This document shows, piece after piece, positions 17,213-28,053 of a stretch of 64,000 nucleotides of DNA. Positions within the stretch are counted from its first letter, which is position 1. Each line of letters starts with the position of its first letter. The translations under genes and the position numbers were made by a program. Under the pieces are notes generated by a model, which searched no databases, was not told the DNA's origin, and was given only the letters and a program-made list of their open reading frames with translations. Origin of the DNA: Streptomyces sp. DvalAA-43 (GTDB lineage: Bacteria; Actinomycetota; Actinomycetes; Streptomycetales; Streptomycetaceae); assembly GCF_900091725.1 (NCBI RefSeq), contig NZ_FMBW01000087.1:372001-436000 (forward strand), in the 5' to 3' direction.

Positions 17213-18955
17213 TCAGCGGCGCACCCGTACCGTCGCCGACGCCGTCGAACCGCTGTGCAGGGCGTCACCGGCGTAGCCGACCTCGTACGTCACCTGGCCG
17301 ACGGCCCGGGGCAGGTCGTCGATGGTGAACGTGCCGTCGGCGGCGACGGCGGCCGAGGTCAGGGTGCCGGTGCCCTTCTTGTCGGTGCGCACCACGGACA
17401 CCGTGATCCCGGCGGGGAGCGCCCGCCCCTGACCGGTCAGGGTGCCGGTGATCGTCAGCCCGGCGCTCTTCGTCGCCTCCGCCGGGGCGGTGAGGGCGAC
17501 GCTGGTCGGGGCCTTGGCGACCGCGACGGCGAGTGCGGTGTCCTCGGCCGGGCGGTGGGTGAGGTCGCCGGTGAACGAGACGGTGTAGGTGGCGTCGCCG
17601 ACCAGCGACGGGACGTCGAGGACGGTGAACGACCCGTCGGCGTCGACCTCGACGGGGGCGAGCCTGCGGTCGCCGTTCGCGTCGTGCCGTACCGCCGACA
17701 CCCTGACCGGCTCGGCGGGGGCGGGCCCGTCCAGCTCCAGCCGGCCCCTGATCCCGACGGGTTCGCCGACGACGGGCCGGCCCGGGGTGGTGGAGAGCGT
17801 GCCGGTGAAGCGGGAGTCGTACTGGGCGGCCGGGGGCTGGATGACATGCAGCCAGAACTCGTTGCCGGACCTGTTGGCGGTGACGGCGAACAGCCGCGAG
17901 CCGTCCTTCGACCAGCCGAGCCCGCGCGGCGCGATCCGGTCCCCGTCGAGCGGGCCCTCGTAGGCGAACTCCAGCGGGGCCGTACCGGCCGCCGGGTCCG
18001 CGGGCTGCACGAGCAGGTCGACCGTGCTCCCGGTCGCGGCGGCGCCCCGCGCGATGTAGGTGCCGTCACCGCTGAACGCGACGGCGGAGGCCGCGGCCCC
18101 CTCGGGCAGCGGCTGGTACCCGGCCGGTGCGTCGGAGAGGTCGGTGGCGTCCAGGAGCCGGGTGCCGTAGGCGGCGTCGGCGACGGCGATCCGCCGGCCG
18201 TCGGGGGACTGCGCCACGTCCTTCATGTCGAGCGCGCCCTTGCCCTGGGCGTCCGCGAACCGGCGCTCCGGGCCGCGCACGAGCGTGTCGCCGCTCGCGT
18301 CGAGGGTGGCGAGGAAGGGGTTGGCGTCGCCGGTGTTGCGGGCCTGCGCCATCACGATGCGGTCCGGGGCCTCGGGGCCGCTGGTCAGCCGCAGCCGGCC
18401 CGTCGCGTTCCAGCCGGTGTTGCTGCTCTGGCTGCCCGCCGTGCCGTACAGCCAGGTCTGGCGGTTGTCGCACTCGGTGGTGAGGTAGGGCGTCTCGGTG
18501 TGCCACTCCTTGCCGCCCGCGAAGGCGACATCGCGCGGGCAGGGCACGTCGTACGCGGTGTACGTGACGCCGGTGCGCTCCTGGGTCACGGTGTCGAAGG
18601 CGAGGATGCCCGAGGACTGCGAGACGTAGAGCGTGCCGCCGTCCGTGCTCAGGGCCATCCCGGACGGCGCGGAGGCGGTGGGCAGCGAACCGACCTTCTG
18701 GCCCTGGAAGTTGTAGACATGGACCTGGTTCGCGTACTGGTTCCGGCGGTCGTCGGTGATGTAGACCCGCTCGTGCGCCGAGTCGACGACCATGGCCGAG
18801 TACGAGGAGATCGGCAGCTTGGCCACCGTGTCCCCGGCCCCCGGGCCCTCGGCCGCGCGGGCGGCGGGTGGCGCGAGGGCGGTGAGCCCCGCGGTGCCGA
18901 GTGTCAGTGCGGCCAGTGTCGCCGCGATGCGTCCGTGGTGCCGGTTCTTCCTCAA
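17213..18955 (-). CDS. Secreted beta-propeller protein with two C-terminal Ig-like domains
   Basis: This 580-residue protein has a signal peptide ending PPAARAAEG (about residue 36). Residues about 45-370 look like a YVTN/SMP-30-type propeller: VYITDDRRNQYANQVHVYNF, APSGMALSTDGGTLYVSQSS, GMALSTDG-like repeats, and SKDGSRLFAVTANRSGNEFW near its end. Two tandem Ig-like repeats follow at about 390-485 and 490-580, each with a VTYTVSFTGD / VTYEVGYAGD strand and a DGTFT-type turn. No enzyme motif is visible. A cell-surface or extracellular binding/structural role is likely. Confidence 0.75.
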   Translation of the reverse strand: MRKNRHHGRIAATLAALTLGTAGLTALAPPAARAAEGPGAGDTVAKLPISSYSAMVVDSAHERVYITDDRRNQYANQVHVYNFQGQKVGSLPTASAPSGMALSTDGGTLYVSQSSGILAFDTVTQERTGVTYTAYDVPCPRDVAFAGGKEWHTETPYLTTECDNRQTWLYGTAGSQSSNTGWNATGRLRLTSGPEAPDRIVMAQARNTGDANPFLATLDASGDTLVRGPERRFADAQGKGALDMKDVAQSPDGRRIAVADAAYGTRLLDATDLSDAPAGYQPLPEGAAASAVAFSGDGTYIARGAAATGSTVDLLVQPADPAAGTAPLEFAYEGPLDGDRIAPRGLGWSKDGSRLFAVTANRSGNEFWLHVIQPPAAQYDSRFTGTLSTTPGRPVVGEPVGIRGRLELDGPAPAEPVRVSAVRHDANGDRRLAPVEVDADGSFTVLDVPSLVGDATYTVSFTGDLTHRPAEDTALAVAVAKAPTSVALTAPAEATKSAGLTITGTLTGQGRALPAGITVSVVRTDKKGTGTLTSAAVAADGTFTIDDLPRAVGQVTYEVGYAGDALHSGSTASATVRVRR

Positions 18956-19110
18956 CTGAGTCCCCCACAGGCTCCGTTGGCCTCCGGCCGACCTGAGAGC
19001 CGGAGGCTATGTGGAGAAACATCGAAGCGTTGTGGAGGTATTGTGCGCAAGCCTTGGGCGATCTTGGCATGTTCGCCGCGAAAGGGCGGGAAAGGGGCGG
19101 GAAAAGGGGT

Positions 19111-19143
19111 GGCCCCCGGAATCGTGAGGGGATTCCGGGGGCC
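19111..19143 (-). terminator. Terminator hairpin downstream of pckG (13-bp perfect stem)
   Basis: The arms GGCCCCCGGAATC (19111-19123) and GATTCCGGGGGCC (19131-19143) are exact complements around loop GTGAGGG. Read leftwards the stem is followed by ACCCCTTTTCC, giving a short U-run. It lies about 100 bases beyond the pckG stop and 150 bases before the next leftward gene, so it most likely ends the pckG transcript. The remainder of 18956-19243 holds nothing else that I recognise. Confidence 0.7.
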
Positions 19144-19243
19144 GTACCGCGGCGGGCTGTCGACCCCACAGGTCAGGGCGGATGTCCGGGGCCCGGCCGC
19201 GGGGGTGTGCGGGGCGCACCCCCGCGGGGTGCGCCCGGGGGCG

Positions 19244-21076
19244 TCAGCCCAGGCGCCGGACCAGCGCGTGGTACTCGTCCCACAGCTCCTTCGGCGTGTG
19301 GTCGCCGAAGGTGTTGAGGTGCTCGGGGACCAGCCCGGCCTCCTCGCGCCAGACCTCCTTGTCGACGTCGAGCAGGAAGTCCAGGTCGGACTCGGACAGG
19401 TCCAGGCCGTCGGTGTCGAGGGAGCCCTTGGCCGGCAGGATGCCGATCGGCGACTCGACGCCCTCGGCCTTGCCTTCGAGGCGCTCGACGATCCACTTCA
19501 GGACGCGGCTGTTCTCGCCGAAGCCGGGCCACACGAACTTGCCCGCGTCGTTCTTGCGGAACCAGTTCACGTAGTAGATCTTCGGGAGCTTGGCCTGGTC
19601 CTTGTCGGCACCGACCTTGATCCAGTGGTTCATGTAGTCGCCCATGTTGTAGCCGCAGAACGGCAGCATGGCGAACGGGTCGCGGCGCAGCTCGCCGACC
19701 TTGCCCTCGGCGGCGGCGGTCTTCTCGGAGGCGACGTTGGCTCCGAGGAAGACACCGTGCTGCCAGGTGAAGGACTCGGTGACCAGCGGGACGGCCGAGG
19801 CGCGGCGGCCACCGAAGAGGATGGCCGAGATCGGCACGCCCTTCGGGTCCTCCCACTCGGGCGCGATGATCGGGCACTGGCCGGCCGGGACGGTGAAGCG
19901 GGCGTTGGGGTGGGCGGCCGGGGTGTCGGACGCGGGCGTCCAGTCGTTGCCCTTCCAGTCGGTGAGGTGGGCCGGAGCGGTCTCCGTCATGCCCTCCCAC
20001 CACACGTCGCCGTCGTCGGTGAGCGCGACGTTGGTGAAGACGGAGTTGCCCCACATCGTCTTCATGGCGTTGGCGTTGGTGTGCTCGCCGGTGCCGGGCG
20101 CGACGCCGAAGAAGCCCGCCTCCGGGTTGATCGCGTACAGCCGGCCGTCCTCGCCGAAGCGCATCCAGGCGATGTCGTCGCCGATGGTCTCCACGGTCCA
20201 GCCGGGGATCGTCGGCTCCAGCATGGCGAGGTTGGTCTTGCCACAGGCGCTCGGGAACGCGGCCGCAATGTACGTGGGGGCCTCAGCCTCGCCCTTCGGC
20301 GGGGTGAGCTTGAGGATCAGCATGTGCTCGGCGAGCCAGCCCTCGTCACGCGCCATGACGGAGGCGATGCGCAGCGCGTAGCACTTCTTGCCGAGCAGGG
20401 CGTTGCCGCCGTAGCCGGAGCCGTAGGACCAGATCTCGCGGTCCTCGGGGAAGTGCGAGATGTACTTGGTGGAGTTGCACGGCCACGGAACGTCCTCCTG
20501 GCCCTCCTCCAGGGGCGCGCCCAGGGTGTGGACGGCCTTGACGAAGAAGCCGTCGGTGCCGAGCTCGTCCAGGACGGCCTGCCCCATGCGCGTCATGGTG
20601 CGCATCGAGACGGCGACGTACGCGGAGTCGGTGATCTCGACGCCGATCGCGGAGAGCGGGGAGCCGACGGGGCCCATGCAGAACGGCACCACGTACATCG
20701 TGCGACCGCGCATCGAGCCGCGGAAGACGCCCTTCTCGCCCGTGAAGACGGCCCGCATCTCGGCGGGGGCCTTCCAGTGGTTCGTCGGGCCCGCGTCCTC
20801 CTCCTTCTCGGAGCAGATGAACGTACGGTCCTCGACGCGGGCGACATCGCTCGGGTCGGAGGCGGCGTAGTACGAGTTGGGGCGCTTGGTCTCGTCCAGC
20901 TTCGTGAAGGTGCCCTTGGCCACGAGCTCCCCGCACAGGCGCTCGTACTCGGCCTCGGAACCGTCGCACCAGACCACCCGGTCCGGCTCTGTTATCGCTG
21001 CGATCTCGTTCACCCAGGAGACGAGCTCCTGGTGATCGGTGGGGACGGTGAAGGGAGCCGCGATGTCGCGCGCCAC
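19244..21076 (-). CDS. pckG: Phosphoenolpyruvate carboxykinase (GTP)
   Basis: GTG 21076 is selected because AAGGAGC lies just upstream; the product begins (M)ARDIAAPFTVPTDHQ and is 610 residues, the normal length for GTP-type PEPCK. Signatures present are the P-loop kinase motif FPSACGKTNLAML, the metal/oxaloacetate region ETIGDDIAWMRFGEDGRLYA, NPEAGFFGVAPGTG, APEWEDPKGVPISAILFGGR and the guanine-binding WFRKNDAGKFVWPGFGENSR. It converts oxaloacetate plus GTP to phosphoenolpyruvate plus CO2, the entry step of gluconeogenesis. Monocistronic, with its own terminator. Confidence 0.97.
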   Translation of the reverse strand: MARDIAAPFTVPTDHQELVSWVNEIAAITEPDRVVWCDGSEAEYERLCGELVAKGTFTKLDETKRPNSYYAASDPSDVARVEDRTFICSEKEEDAGPTNHWKAPAEMRAVFTGEKGVFRGSMRGRTMYVVPFCMGPVGSPLSAIGVEITDSAYVAVSMRTMTRMGQAVLDELGTDGFFVKAVHTLGAPLEEGQEDVPWPCNSTKYISHFPEDREIWSYGSGYGGNALLGKKCYALRIASVMARDEGWLAEHMLILKLTPPKGEAEAPTYIAAAFPSACGKTNLAMLEPTIPGWTVETIGDDIAWMRFGEDGRLYAINPEAGFFGVAPGTGEHTNANAMKTMWGNSVFTNVALTDDGDVWWEGMTETAPAHLTDWKGNDWTPASDTPAAHPNARFTVPAGQCPIIAPEWEDPKGVPISAILFGGRRASAVPLVTESFTWQHGVFLGANVASEKTAAAEGKVGELRRDPFAMLPFCGYNMGDYMNHWIKVGADKDQAKLPKIYYVNWFRKNDAGKFVWPGFGENSRVLKWIVERLEGKAEGVESPIGILPAKGSLDTDGLDLSESDLDFLLDVDKEVWREEAGLVPEHLNTFGDHTPKELWDEYHALVRRLG

Positions 21077-21260
21077 GATCGCTCCTTGTTGAGGGTGTCT
21101 GTTTGGTAGTTGCCCCGTGGGGGCTGCGACCCGGATGCTTCTACCCCTTCGAATCCCGTTGGCGCTCATCCGGTGCCGACCGCACTCATTTGATCATCCG
21201 ACCGTTTCGCCCATATGTCCAGGGGGCCGCCCACGTGAGCATGGCCACTCGTATCGGTTA

Positions 21261-21276
21261 CCTACGGTCGCGTAGG
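21261..21276. promoter_or_regulatory. Dyad CCTACG-GTCG-CGTAGG just upstream of trhA
   Basis: A perfect six-base inverted repeat ends 13 bases before the ATG at 21289, within the probable promoter or leader of the hemolysin III gene. It would occlude RNA polymerase or the ribosome-binding region if bound, so it is a candidate operator or small hairpin. The regulator is unknown. Confidence 0.35.
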
Positions 21277-21288
21277 TACGATGCGGGA

Positions 21289-21987
21289 ATGACTGCTGCC
21301 GCCGCCGCGCCCGGGTCCGCCGGGATGGAACCAGCCGAGTCCGACCCCGTCCCGGCGAAACCGCGGATGCGCGGCTGGCTGCACGCCGGGATGTTCCCCG
21401 CCGTGATCGTCGCGGGGGTGGCGCTGATCGCGTTCACGGACAGCTCCCGCGGCCGGATCGCCTGCGGGATCTACATCCTGTCCGCGTGTCTGCTGTTCGG
21501 TGTGAGCGCCCTCTACCACCGGGGCACCTGGGGCCCGCGCGGCGAGGCGGTGCTCCGCCGGCTCGACCACGCCAACATCTTCCTGATCATCGCGGGCACC
21601 TACACCCCGCTGACCCTGCTCCTCCTGCCCGAGTCCACCGGGAAGCCGCTGCTGTGGGCGGTCTGGGTGGCCGCCGCCGCGGGAATCGCCTTCCGGGTGT
21701 TCTGGGTCGGCGCCCCGCGCTGGCTCTACACGCCCTGCTACATAGCGATGGGCTGGGCCGCGGTCTTCTTCCTGCCCGACTTCCTGCGGACCGGCGGGAT
21801 CGCGGTGCTGGTGCTGGTCGTCGTCGGCGGGCTGCTCTACAGCGCCGGCGGCGTCATCTACGGCATCAAGCGCCCCAACCCCTCCCCGCGGTGGTTCGGC
21901 TTCCACGAGGTGTTCCACTCACTGACCCTGGCGGCCTTCGTGGTGCACTACGTCGGCATCTCGCTGGTGGCCTACAACCACCGCTGA
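21289..21987 (+). CDS. trhA: TrhA / hemolysin III (PAQR-like) membrane protein
   Basis: ATG 21289 gives 232 residues, typical for the family. About seven hydrophobic segments are visible, with the PAQR metal-site residues: Ser/His in FGVSALYHRGTW, Asp in RRLDHANIFLIIAGTYTPL, and the C-terminal HEVFHSLTLAAFVVHY histidines. Bacterial TrhA proteins are thought to influence membrane energetics and fatty-acid composition; the hemolysin name is historical. It lies between pckG (divergent) and a tetR gene in the same orientation. Confidence 0.9.
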   Translation: MTAAAAAPGSAGMEPAESDPVPAKPRMRGWLHAGMFPAVIVAGVALIAFTDSSRGRIACGIYILSACLLFGVSALYHRGTWGPRGEAVLRRLDHANIFLIIAGTYTPLTLLLLPESTGKPLLWAVWVAAAAGIAFRVFWVGAPRWLYTPCYIAMGWAAVFFLPDFLRTGGIAVLVLVVVGGLLYSAGGVIYGIKRPNPSPRWFGFHEVFHSLTLAAFVVHYVGISLVAYNHR

Positions 21988-22075
21988 GCCCCGTTCCCGG
22001 CGGTGCCGGGCAGTTCCGGGCGGGCCCGCCGAGCACCGTTCCCGGACGGTGCCGGCGGCCCGCCGATGCCGGACA

Positions 22076-22717
22076 ATGACGGCCATGGCCGCCACCTCCC
22101 GTACCCCTTCCGTTTCCGCTCCGGCACCACCGCCGCGGCCGGGGCTGCGCGAGCGGAAGAAGCTCCGGACCCGGATCGCGATCCGCGGCGCCGCCCACCG
22201 CCTGATCGCCGAGCAGGGGTACGAGGCGACGACCGTCGAGCAGATCGCGGCGGCGGCCGAGGTGTCGCCCAGCACCGTCTTCCGGTACTTCCCGGCCAAG
22301 GAGGACATCGTCCTCACCGACGCGTACGATCCGGCGCTGGGAACCGCCCTGCGCGGCCGCCCGCGCGGTGAGCCACCGCTGGAGTCGCTCCGGCACGTCC
22401 TGACCGGGACCCTCGCGGCATCCCTGGCGACCGGGGAACAGGAGCTGCGGCAGCGCACCCGGCTGATGGTGGAGGTCCCCGCGATCCGGCTCCGGATGGC
22501 GGAGAGCATGTCGGGCACGGCCGCGGTGCTGGCCGACGCACTCGCCGCCCGCAGCGGCCGCGCCCCCGACGACCTGGCGGTCCGGGTGTTCGTCGCGGCG
22601 GTGCTGGGCACGGTGCGCGAGGTGACGCTGTACTGGGGCGAGCGCGGCCAGGAGGGCGACCTCGTCGCGATGGTCGACCGGGCACTGGACGCCCTGGAGG
22701 ACGGCCTCACACTCTGA
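22076..22717 (+). CDS. TetR-family regulator
   Basis: The product is about 213 residues from ATG 22076 (ATG 22085 and an upstream ATG at 22049 are alternatives; none has a strong ribosome-binding site). The HTH is clear: RIAIRGAAHRLIAEQGYEAT and TVEQIAAAAEVSPSTVFRYF, followed by a variable ligand domain (VREVTLYWGERG at the end). The RKKLRTRIAIRGAAHRLI start resembles the AcrR/mycofactocin-type subgroup of actinobacterial regulators. The target is unknown. Confidence 0.88.
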   Translation: MTAMAATSRTPSVSAPAPPPRPGLRERKKLRTRIAIRGAAHRLIAEQGYEATTVEQIAAAAEVSPSTVFRYFPAKEDIVLTDAYDPALGTALRGRPRGEPPLESLRHVLTGTLAASLATGEQELRQRTRLMVEVPAIRLRMAESMSGTAAVLADALAARSGRAPDDLAVRVFVAAVLGTVREVTLYWGERGQEGDLVAMVDRALDALEDGLTL

Positions 22718-22745
22718 CCGGGGGCGCGGCGGCCCCCGGCGGTCC

Positions 22746-22830
22746 GCCGGGCCTCACCGCCCCAGCCGCCCGTCGGACCTCACACCCTCCGGTGGCCCAT
22801 CGGCCCCCTCACCGCGCCAGCCGCCGGGCC

Positions 22831-22840
<10 letters not shown>
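22746..22840. repeat. 18-bp direct repeat in a convergent intergenic region
   Basis: GCCGGGCCTCACCGCCCC occurs at 22746-22763 and 22823-22840. The second copy includes the stop codon of the DUF255 gene. The intervening bases also repeat CAGCCGCC-like units, suggesting local slippage duplication. Confidence 0.5.
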
Positions 22841-24846
<2,006 letters not shown>

Positions 24847-25077
24847 ACGGCCCAGCCTCTCACGCCGACACGGCCCTACCGGTTCAGCCCGCGAGCCCCC
24901 GCCCCACTTGGCCGATTTGCACTCATGCGCCATCACGTAGTGAATGCGGATCGCCCCTTTTGCGCCCCGGTCACCCTGCGGACGCTGGAGGCTCTGCCCC
25001 GGCCCAAAGCCGGTGTCCGACTGGAAGCGGGCAGTACGCTGAGTCGAGCAGCACCGCATCCTCGAAGGAGGTACTCC

Positions 25078-25644
25078 ATGACCGCCGAGATGGTGGCGCC
25101 CGCGTGGATGCACACGCAGATCAGCGCGGAACAGTACGACTCCTGGTCCGAGGAGCAGTGCGCAGGCATCGAGATCGTGGACGGGATGGTCGTCGTGAGC
25201 CCGAGCGCCTCCAAGCGCCACAACCGGCTGGCCCGCATCCTGGCCAATGCCCTTGACGCCGCTGCGGGCCCAGACTGGAACGCCGACACGGACTTCGACG
25301 TCCGCTTGCAGGACGTTCCGCTCACCAATCGTCGTCCGGACGTCACCGTGTACCGGGCGGAGACCATCGACCTCACGCCCACCCGCCCGGAGCACGTCCT
25401 CCTGGTCGTCGAGGTCGTGTCCCCAGGGTCAGAAACCACAGACCGGATCGTGAAGGTGGACCAGTACGCCAAGGCCGGCATCCCCTTTTACTGGCGCATC
25501 GAGCAGGCCGCCACTGGCGTCCCGATCGTCTACACCTACGTCCTCGACCCCGCCAACAAGTCCTACCGGGACGGCGAGATCTTCACCGGCACCGTGAAAG
25601 CAACCGCCCCGTTCTCCGTCACGGCCGACCTTGGGGCCCTGTAA
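25078..25644 (+). CDS. Uma2-family (DUF820) PD-(D/E)XK nuclease-like protein
   Basis: ATG 25078 has a strong ribosome-binding site (CGAAGGAGGTACTCC) and gives 188 residues. The Uma2 fold is recognisable from YDSWSEEQCAGIEIVDGMVV, HNRLARILANALDA, RRPDVTVYRAETIDL (the conserved Pro-Asp) and HVLLVVEVVSPGSETTDRIV (the E-V-x-S-P-x-S motif), followed by KVDQYAKAGIPFYWRIE. These are predicted restriction-endonuclease-like proteins, numerous in Streptomyces, without a settled role. The rightward orientation differs from the rest of the island. Confidence 0.85.
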   Translation: MTAEMVAPAWMHTQISAEQYDSWSEEQCAGIEIVDGMVVVSPSASKRHNRLARILANALDAAAGPDWNADTDFDVRLQDVPLTNRRPDVTVYRAETIDLTPTRPEHVLLVVEVVSPGSETTDRIVKVDQYAKAGIPFYWRIEQAATGVPIVYTYVLDPANKSYRDGEIFTGTVKATAPFSVTADLGAL

Positions 25645-25878
25645 GCAACAAGGAATCGCCCGCACCCTCGACGCCTCCGACGTCCTGTGGACTAAGACCT
25701 GTCCGCCACCGGGGCCTCTGGGCGGCGGCCCCCAGCTCGGCCTGGACCCGTCGTAGGCGGTCCGGGGGGTGCAGAGCTTCAACCAGATGCCGACCTGCAC
25801 GTTCTCGCCGGGGCCGAGCCGCATGGTGAGCCGCCCCCGCTTCATGCCCGTCACCCTGATGGCGTCGTCAGCGGATCA
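25645..25878. other. Intergenic space, no confident gene
   Basis: This 234-base stretch lies between the convergent Uma2 and CD-NTase-remnant genes. A leftward open frame (25429-25854) covers it but runs antisense through Uma2 and shows no family features, although GENVQVGIWLKLCTP within it could be debris of an older gene. No hairpin or repeat stands out. Confidence 0.3.
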
Positions 25879-26619
25879 CTACGTCGTGGTGATCGCTGGC
25901 GACGCCTTGACGATCCACACCTCCACGTAGTGCCGACCTCGATACATGGTGCGCTCATGGATCCGTGGTCCACGCCCGGGCGTGATCTGACCACGCAGTC
26001 CGTGGGCGCTCTCGGCGTCCGGTCCGTGGTTGCGGACCTTCCACCAGATCTCGTACGGCTGCGGGGCATCGGTAGTCACCGTGAAGTAGAGGTCCCGGCC
26101 TACGGGGGCAAAGCCGCTCCGGCGCAGGTCCACCGACCCGGTGCCCATGGGGTTCGCGACACGGGCCTCGATCCGGGCCCAGCGTCCACCCGCCCACTGC
26201 AAGCCCATCTCCTCGATGAACCTCTCCGATGGCGCCCGGGTGACCCCTTCCCTCGAGGTCGGCCGCCCGGCCTCGGCGAGGGAGGCCGACGCCGTGGCGC
26301 GTGCCCTGAACCCGTCGCCGAAGAGCTCCTGCCAGAGCTTGACGCTCTTGTCCTTGTCCTGTTCATCCAGGGCCGTACGCATCCGGGTCGCATACGACTG
26401 AATGTGCTTGGCGAAATTGGCGTACCGGTCCTGGTCCCAGCAGTGGTTAAAGCTGGTCTGTGGGCAACTCGGGTCGGCGATCACGGGCATTAGCGGGTTG
26501 AGGGCCAGCCACGCGGCGAGGTCCTCGATGAGGTGGACCAGAGTGGTGGGCACGCCACTGTAGCGGTTGCCCGTGTCGTAGACCTGGACCCGTTCGCCGA
26601 GCAAGGCGGTCAGGATCAC
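25879..26619 (-). pseudogene. C-terminal half of a CD-NTase (SMODS nucleotidyltransferase) with AGS-C-like sensor domain
   Basis: This 246-residue frame starts at GTG 26619. The first part (TALLGERVQVYDTGNRYSGV, LVHLIEDLAAWLALN, IADPSCPQTSFNHCWDQDRY, ELFGDGF) matches the helical second half of SMODS/CBASS cyclases. The last 95 residues match the AGS-C domain that often follows SMODS: VANPMGTGSVDLRRSGF, YEIWWKVRNHGPDAESAHGL-RG, ERTMYRGRHYVEVWIVK. The catalytic GS and DxD segments are absent. Reading past the start in the same frame gives GGDTFRIPSV, which continues the cyclase sequence for a few residues and then stops resembling it. This indicates a deletion junction near 26640. Probably non-functional as a cyclase. 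Confidence 0.6.
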
Positions 26620-27314
26620 TGAGGGGATGCGGAAGGTGTCACCACCTGGTCGCGGGAGATGCCCTCGTTGAGCTTGCTGTCGACCACGTTGTCGATCACG
26701 GCCTTCGCCTGGCTGTAGTACGCGCCGTTGGTCCCGTCCTCCCCGGGGACGTCGCGGAGGTCGATCGTGGCTTCGCCCAGTACATGGCGGAGCTCGATCT
26801 CAATTCCATGGCGGGAGTAGGACTCCAAGAAGAGAGGGACGCGGTCGCCCGAGATGAGGACGGCGGACGAGGCTGTCTGTCGGGTCAGTTCGACTTGCTG
26901 CCCCCGGACCTGACCGATCATCCGGAGCACAGTGGTTGTACGGTCTGGTGCAATCCCGGTGACGTGCTTGATCCGGTCTTCGTGGGCGTGCTTGAGAGCG
27001 AGCAGTTTCTCGACGCTGAAGACGTCGAGGTTCTCCGGCGCGTCGATCTCGTCGTGCTCGTCGGCGCAGACCAGCATCACGTTGTCTGCGGTATCACCAT
27101 CGATGAGATCGTTCTGCCCCCGGGGAGAGCCCGCTGTGTTCTGCTGGCCGACGATGTGGGCGAGCTCGCCGAGACGGATGGTCTTGTTGGCCAAGGCCCC
27201 ATCGAGAAGGTAACGGTTGCATATCGCGCATCGGCCCCCGCTGCGGACCCAGACCTCGAACCTGACCGGCTGGGGCAAGGACTTCCGCTTGTAGCCGCTC
27301 TTCTTTGTCGTCAA
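26616..27314 (-). pseudogene. HNH endonuclease part of a CBASS Cap5-type (HNH-SAVED) effector, truncated
   Basis: TTG 27314 is preferred (GAGG five bases upstream), giving about 232 residues from (M)TTKKSGYKRKSLPQPVRF; a GTG at 27395 is possible. The HNH domain shows CAICNRYLLDG, LGELAHIVGQQN, DNVMLVCADEHDEIDAPENL and VEKLLALKHAHEDRIKHVTG, the arrangement seen in Cap5 effectors. The linker (ATIDLRDVPGEDGTNGAYYS, VIDNVVDSKLNEGISRDQVV) is what normally precedes SAVED, but the frame then ends in TPSASPQ. SAVED, the cyclic-oligonucleotide sensor, is missing. The second zinc cysteine is Glu (ADEH). It overlaps the cyclase remnant by GTGA. Confidence 0.6.
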
Positions 27315-27558
27315 CTGAACCTCGCGGGACGCCAAGTCGCTTGCAGGGCAGGGAACCCTGCGCCGTAAGAGAACGGTACGCCCCTGCTCTGACACTCTCC
27401 CGCGACCTCGCGTGCCACGAGTCCAGGCAGGGCCTACCTCGTGCTGCTGGACCGGGACTCATGTTGTGGCGACCGGACCAGTAGCGGGTCAGCCGCGTGA
27501 GACCACTGAGATGCCGCTGGGGTCGCCAGACCATCCGGACGGTCTCTACGGCCAGCTG

Positions 27559-27649
27559 CGGCTTCCGCAAATCAGCTCGCGCGGCTCGTTCACGTCCATG
27601 TTCATTCCCTTGTGCGTGCAGTCAGTTGAGGACAAATTTGCGGAAGCCG
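27559..27649. repeat. 14-bp perfect inverted repeat with 63-base spacer
   Basis: CGGCTTCCGCAAAT (27559-27572) and ATTTGCGGAAGCCG (27636-27649) are exact complements. They lie in the gene-poor stretch 27396-28053 of the island. The AT-tipped arms are unlike host terminators; the pair could be a recombination site, an operator pair or the ends of a lost insertion. Confidence 0.5.
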
Positions 27650-27722
27650 TTGTGGATGTCGGCCAGCGGCTCTCATTCTCGGGCGCGGTAGAGCCTGTTG
27701 GTCAACAGGACGGCTCAGGGAT

Positions 27723-27954
27723 GCGGTCGGCCGTCTCAGTGCCCGGGTCGGTCGCGCCCCGACCTTCCTCGCCATGACCGGTTACGAACAGGTCCACTCC
27801 GTCGCCGCCGCCCGCCTCGAACTCAACCTCCCCGGACCGGCCTGTCCGGCGAAGCCGACCTCTTTATGAGGCCGACACCGCCCAGTCCGGCGGCTGCTGC
27901 TCGGCCCCAGCCGCCCCGCAGCTGATCGCCCTCGGCGCACCCACCCTGGAGTCC
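27723..27954 (+). pseudogene. Frameshifted C-terminal tail of an FAD-dependent oxidoreductase (ArsO-like)
   Basis: Three successive frames read LSARVGRAPTFLAMTGYEQV..., TGLSGEADLF and EADTAQSGGCCSAPAAPQLI, together resembling the tail of flavin oxidoreductases found in actinobacterial arsenic-resistance loci. The breaks between frames mean it cannot be translated as one protein. No other arsenic gene is nearby. The family identification rests on memory of the tail motif only. Confidence 0.35.
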
Positions 27955-28053
27955 TCGCGCTCGACCACCCGATCGGTGGCTAGCTCGAAGGAGCTCATTG
28001 TTCCGAGCCTGGACTTCCCAAGGTCGCGAAGTCAGACCGGTCACGCCCATGAA
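27955..28053. other. Remainder of the gene-poor gap in the island
   Basis: Together with 27396-27558 this stretch shows no supported gene. Short open frames there have no ribosome-binding site and no recognisable motif. Confidence 0.3.

Noticed and set aside
17180..21109. A 1309-residue rightward open frame
   Set aside because: It is antisense to the propeller gene and pckG, is made of Gly/Arg/Val-rich sequence and contains no family motif; a GC-skew shadow.
25429..25854. A 141-residue leftward open frame overlapping Uma2
   Set aside because: Most of it is antisense to a well-supported gene, and its unique part has no family features.
27412..27777. A 121-residue rightward open frame in the island gap
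   Set aside because: It has no ribosome-binding site and no recognisable motif; the inverted repeat and the frameshifted oxidoreductase tail explain the stretch better.
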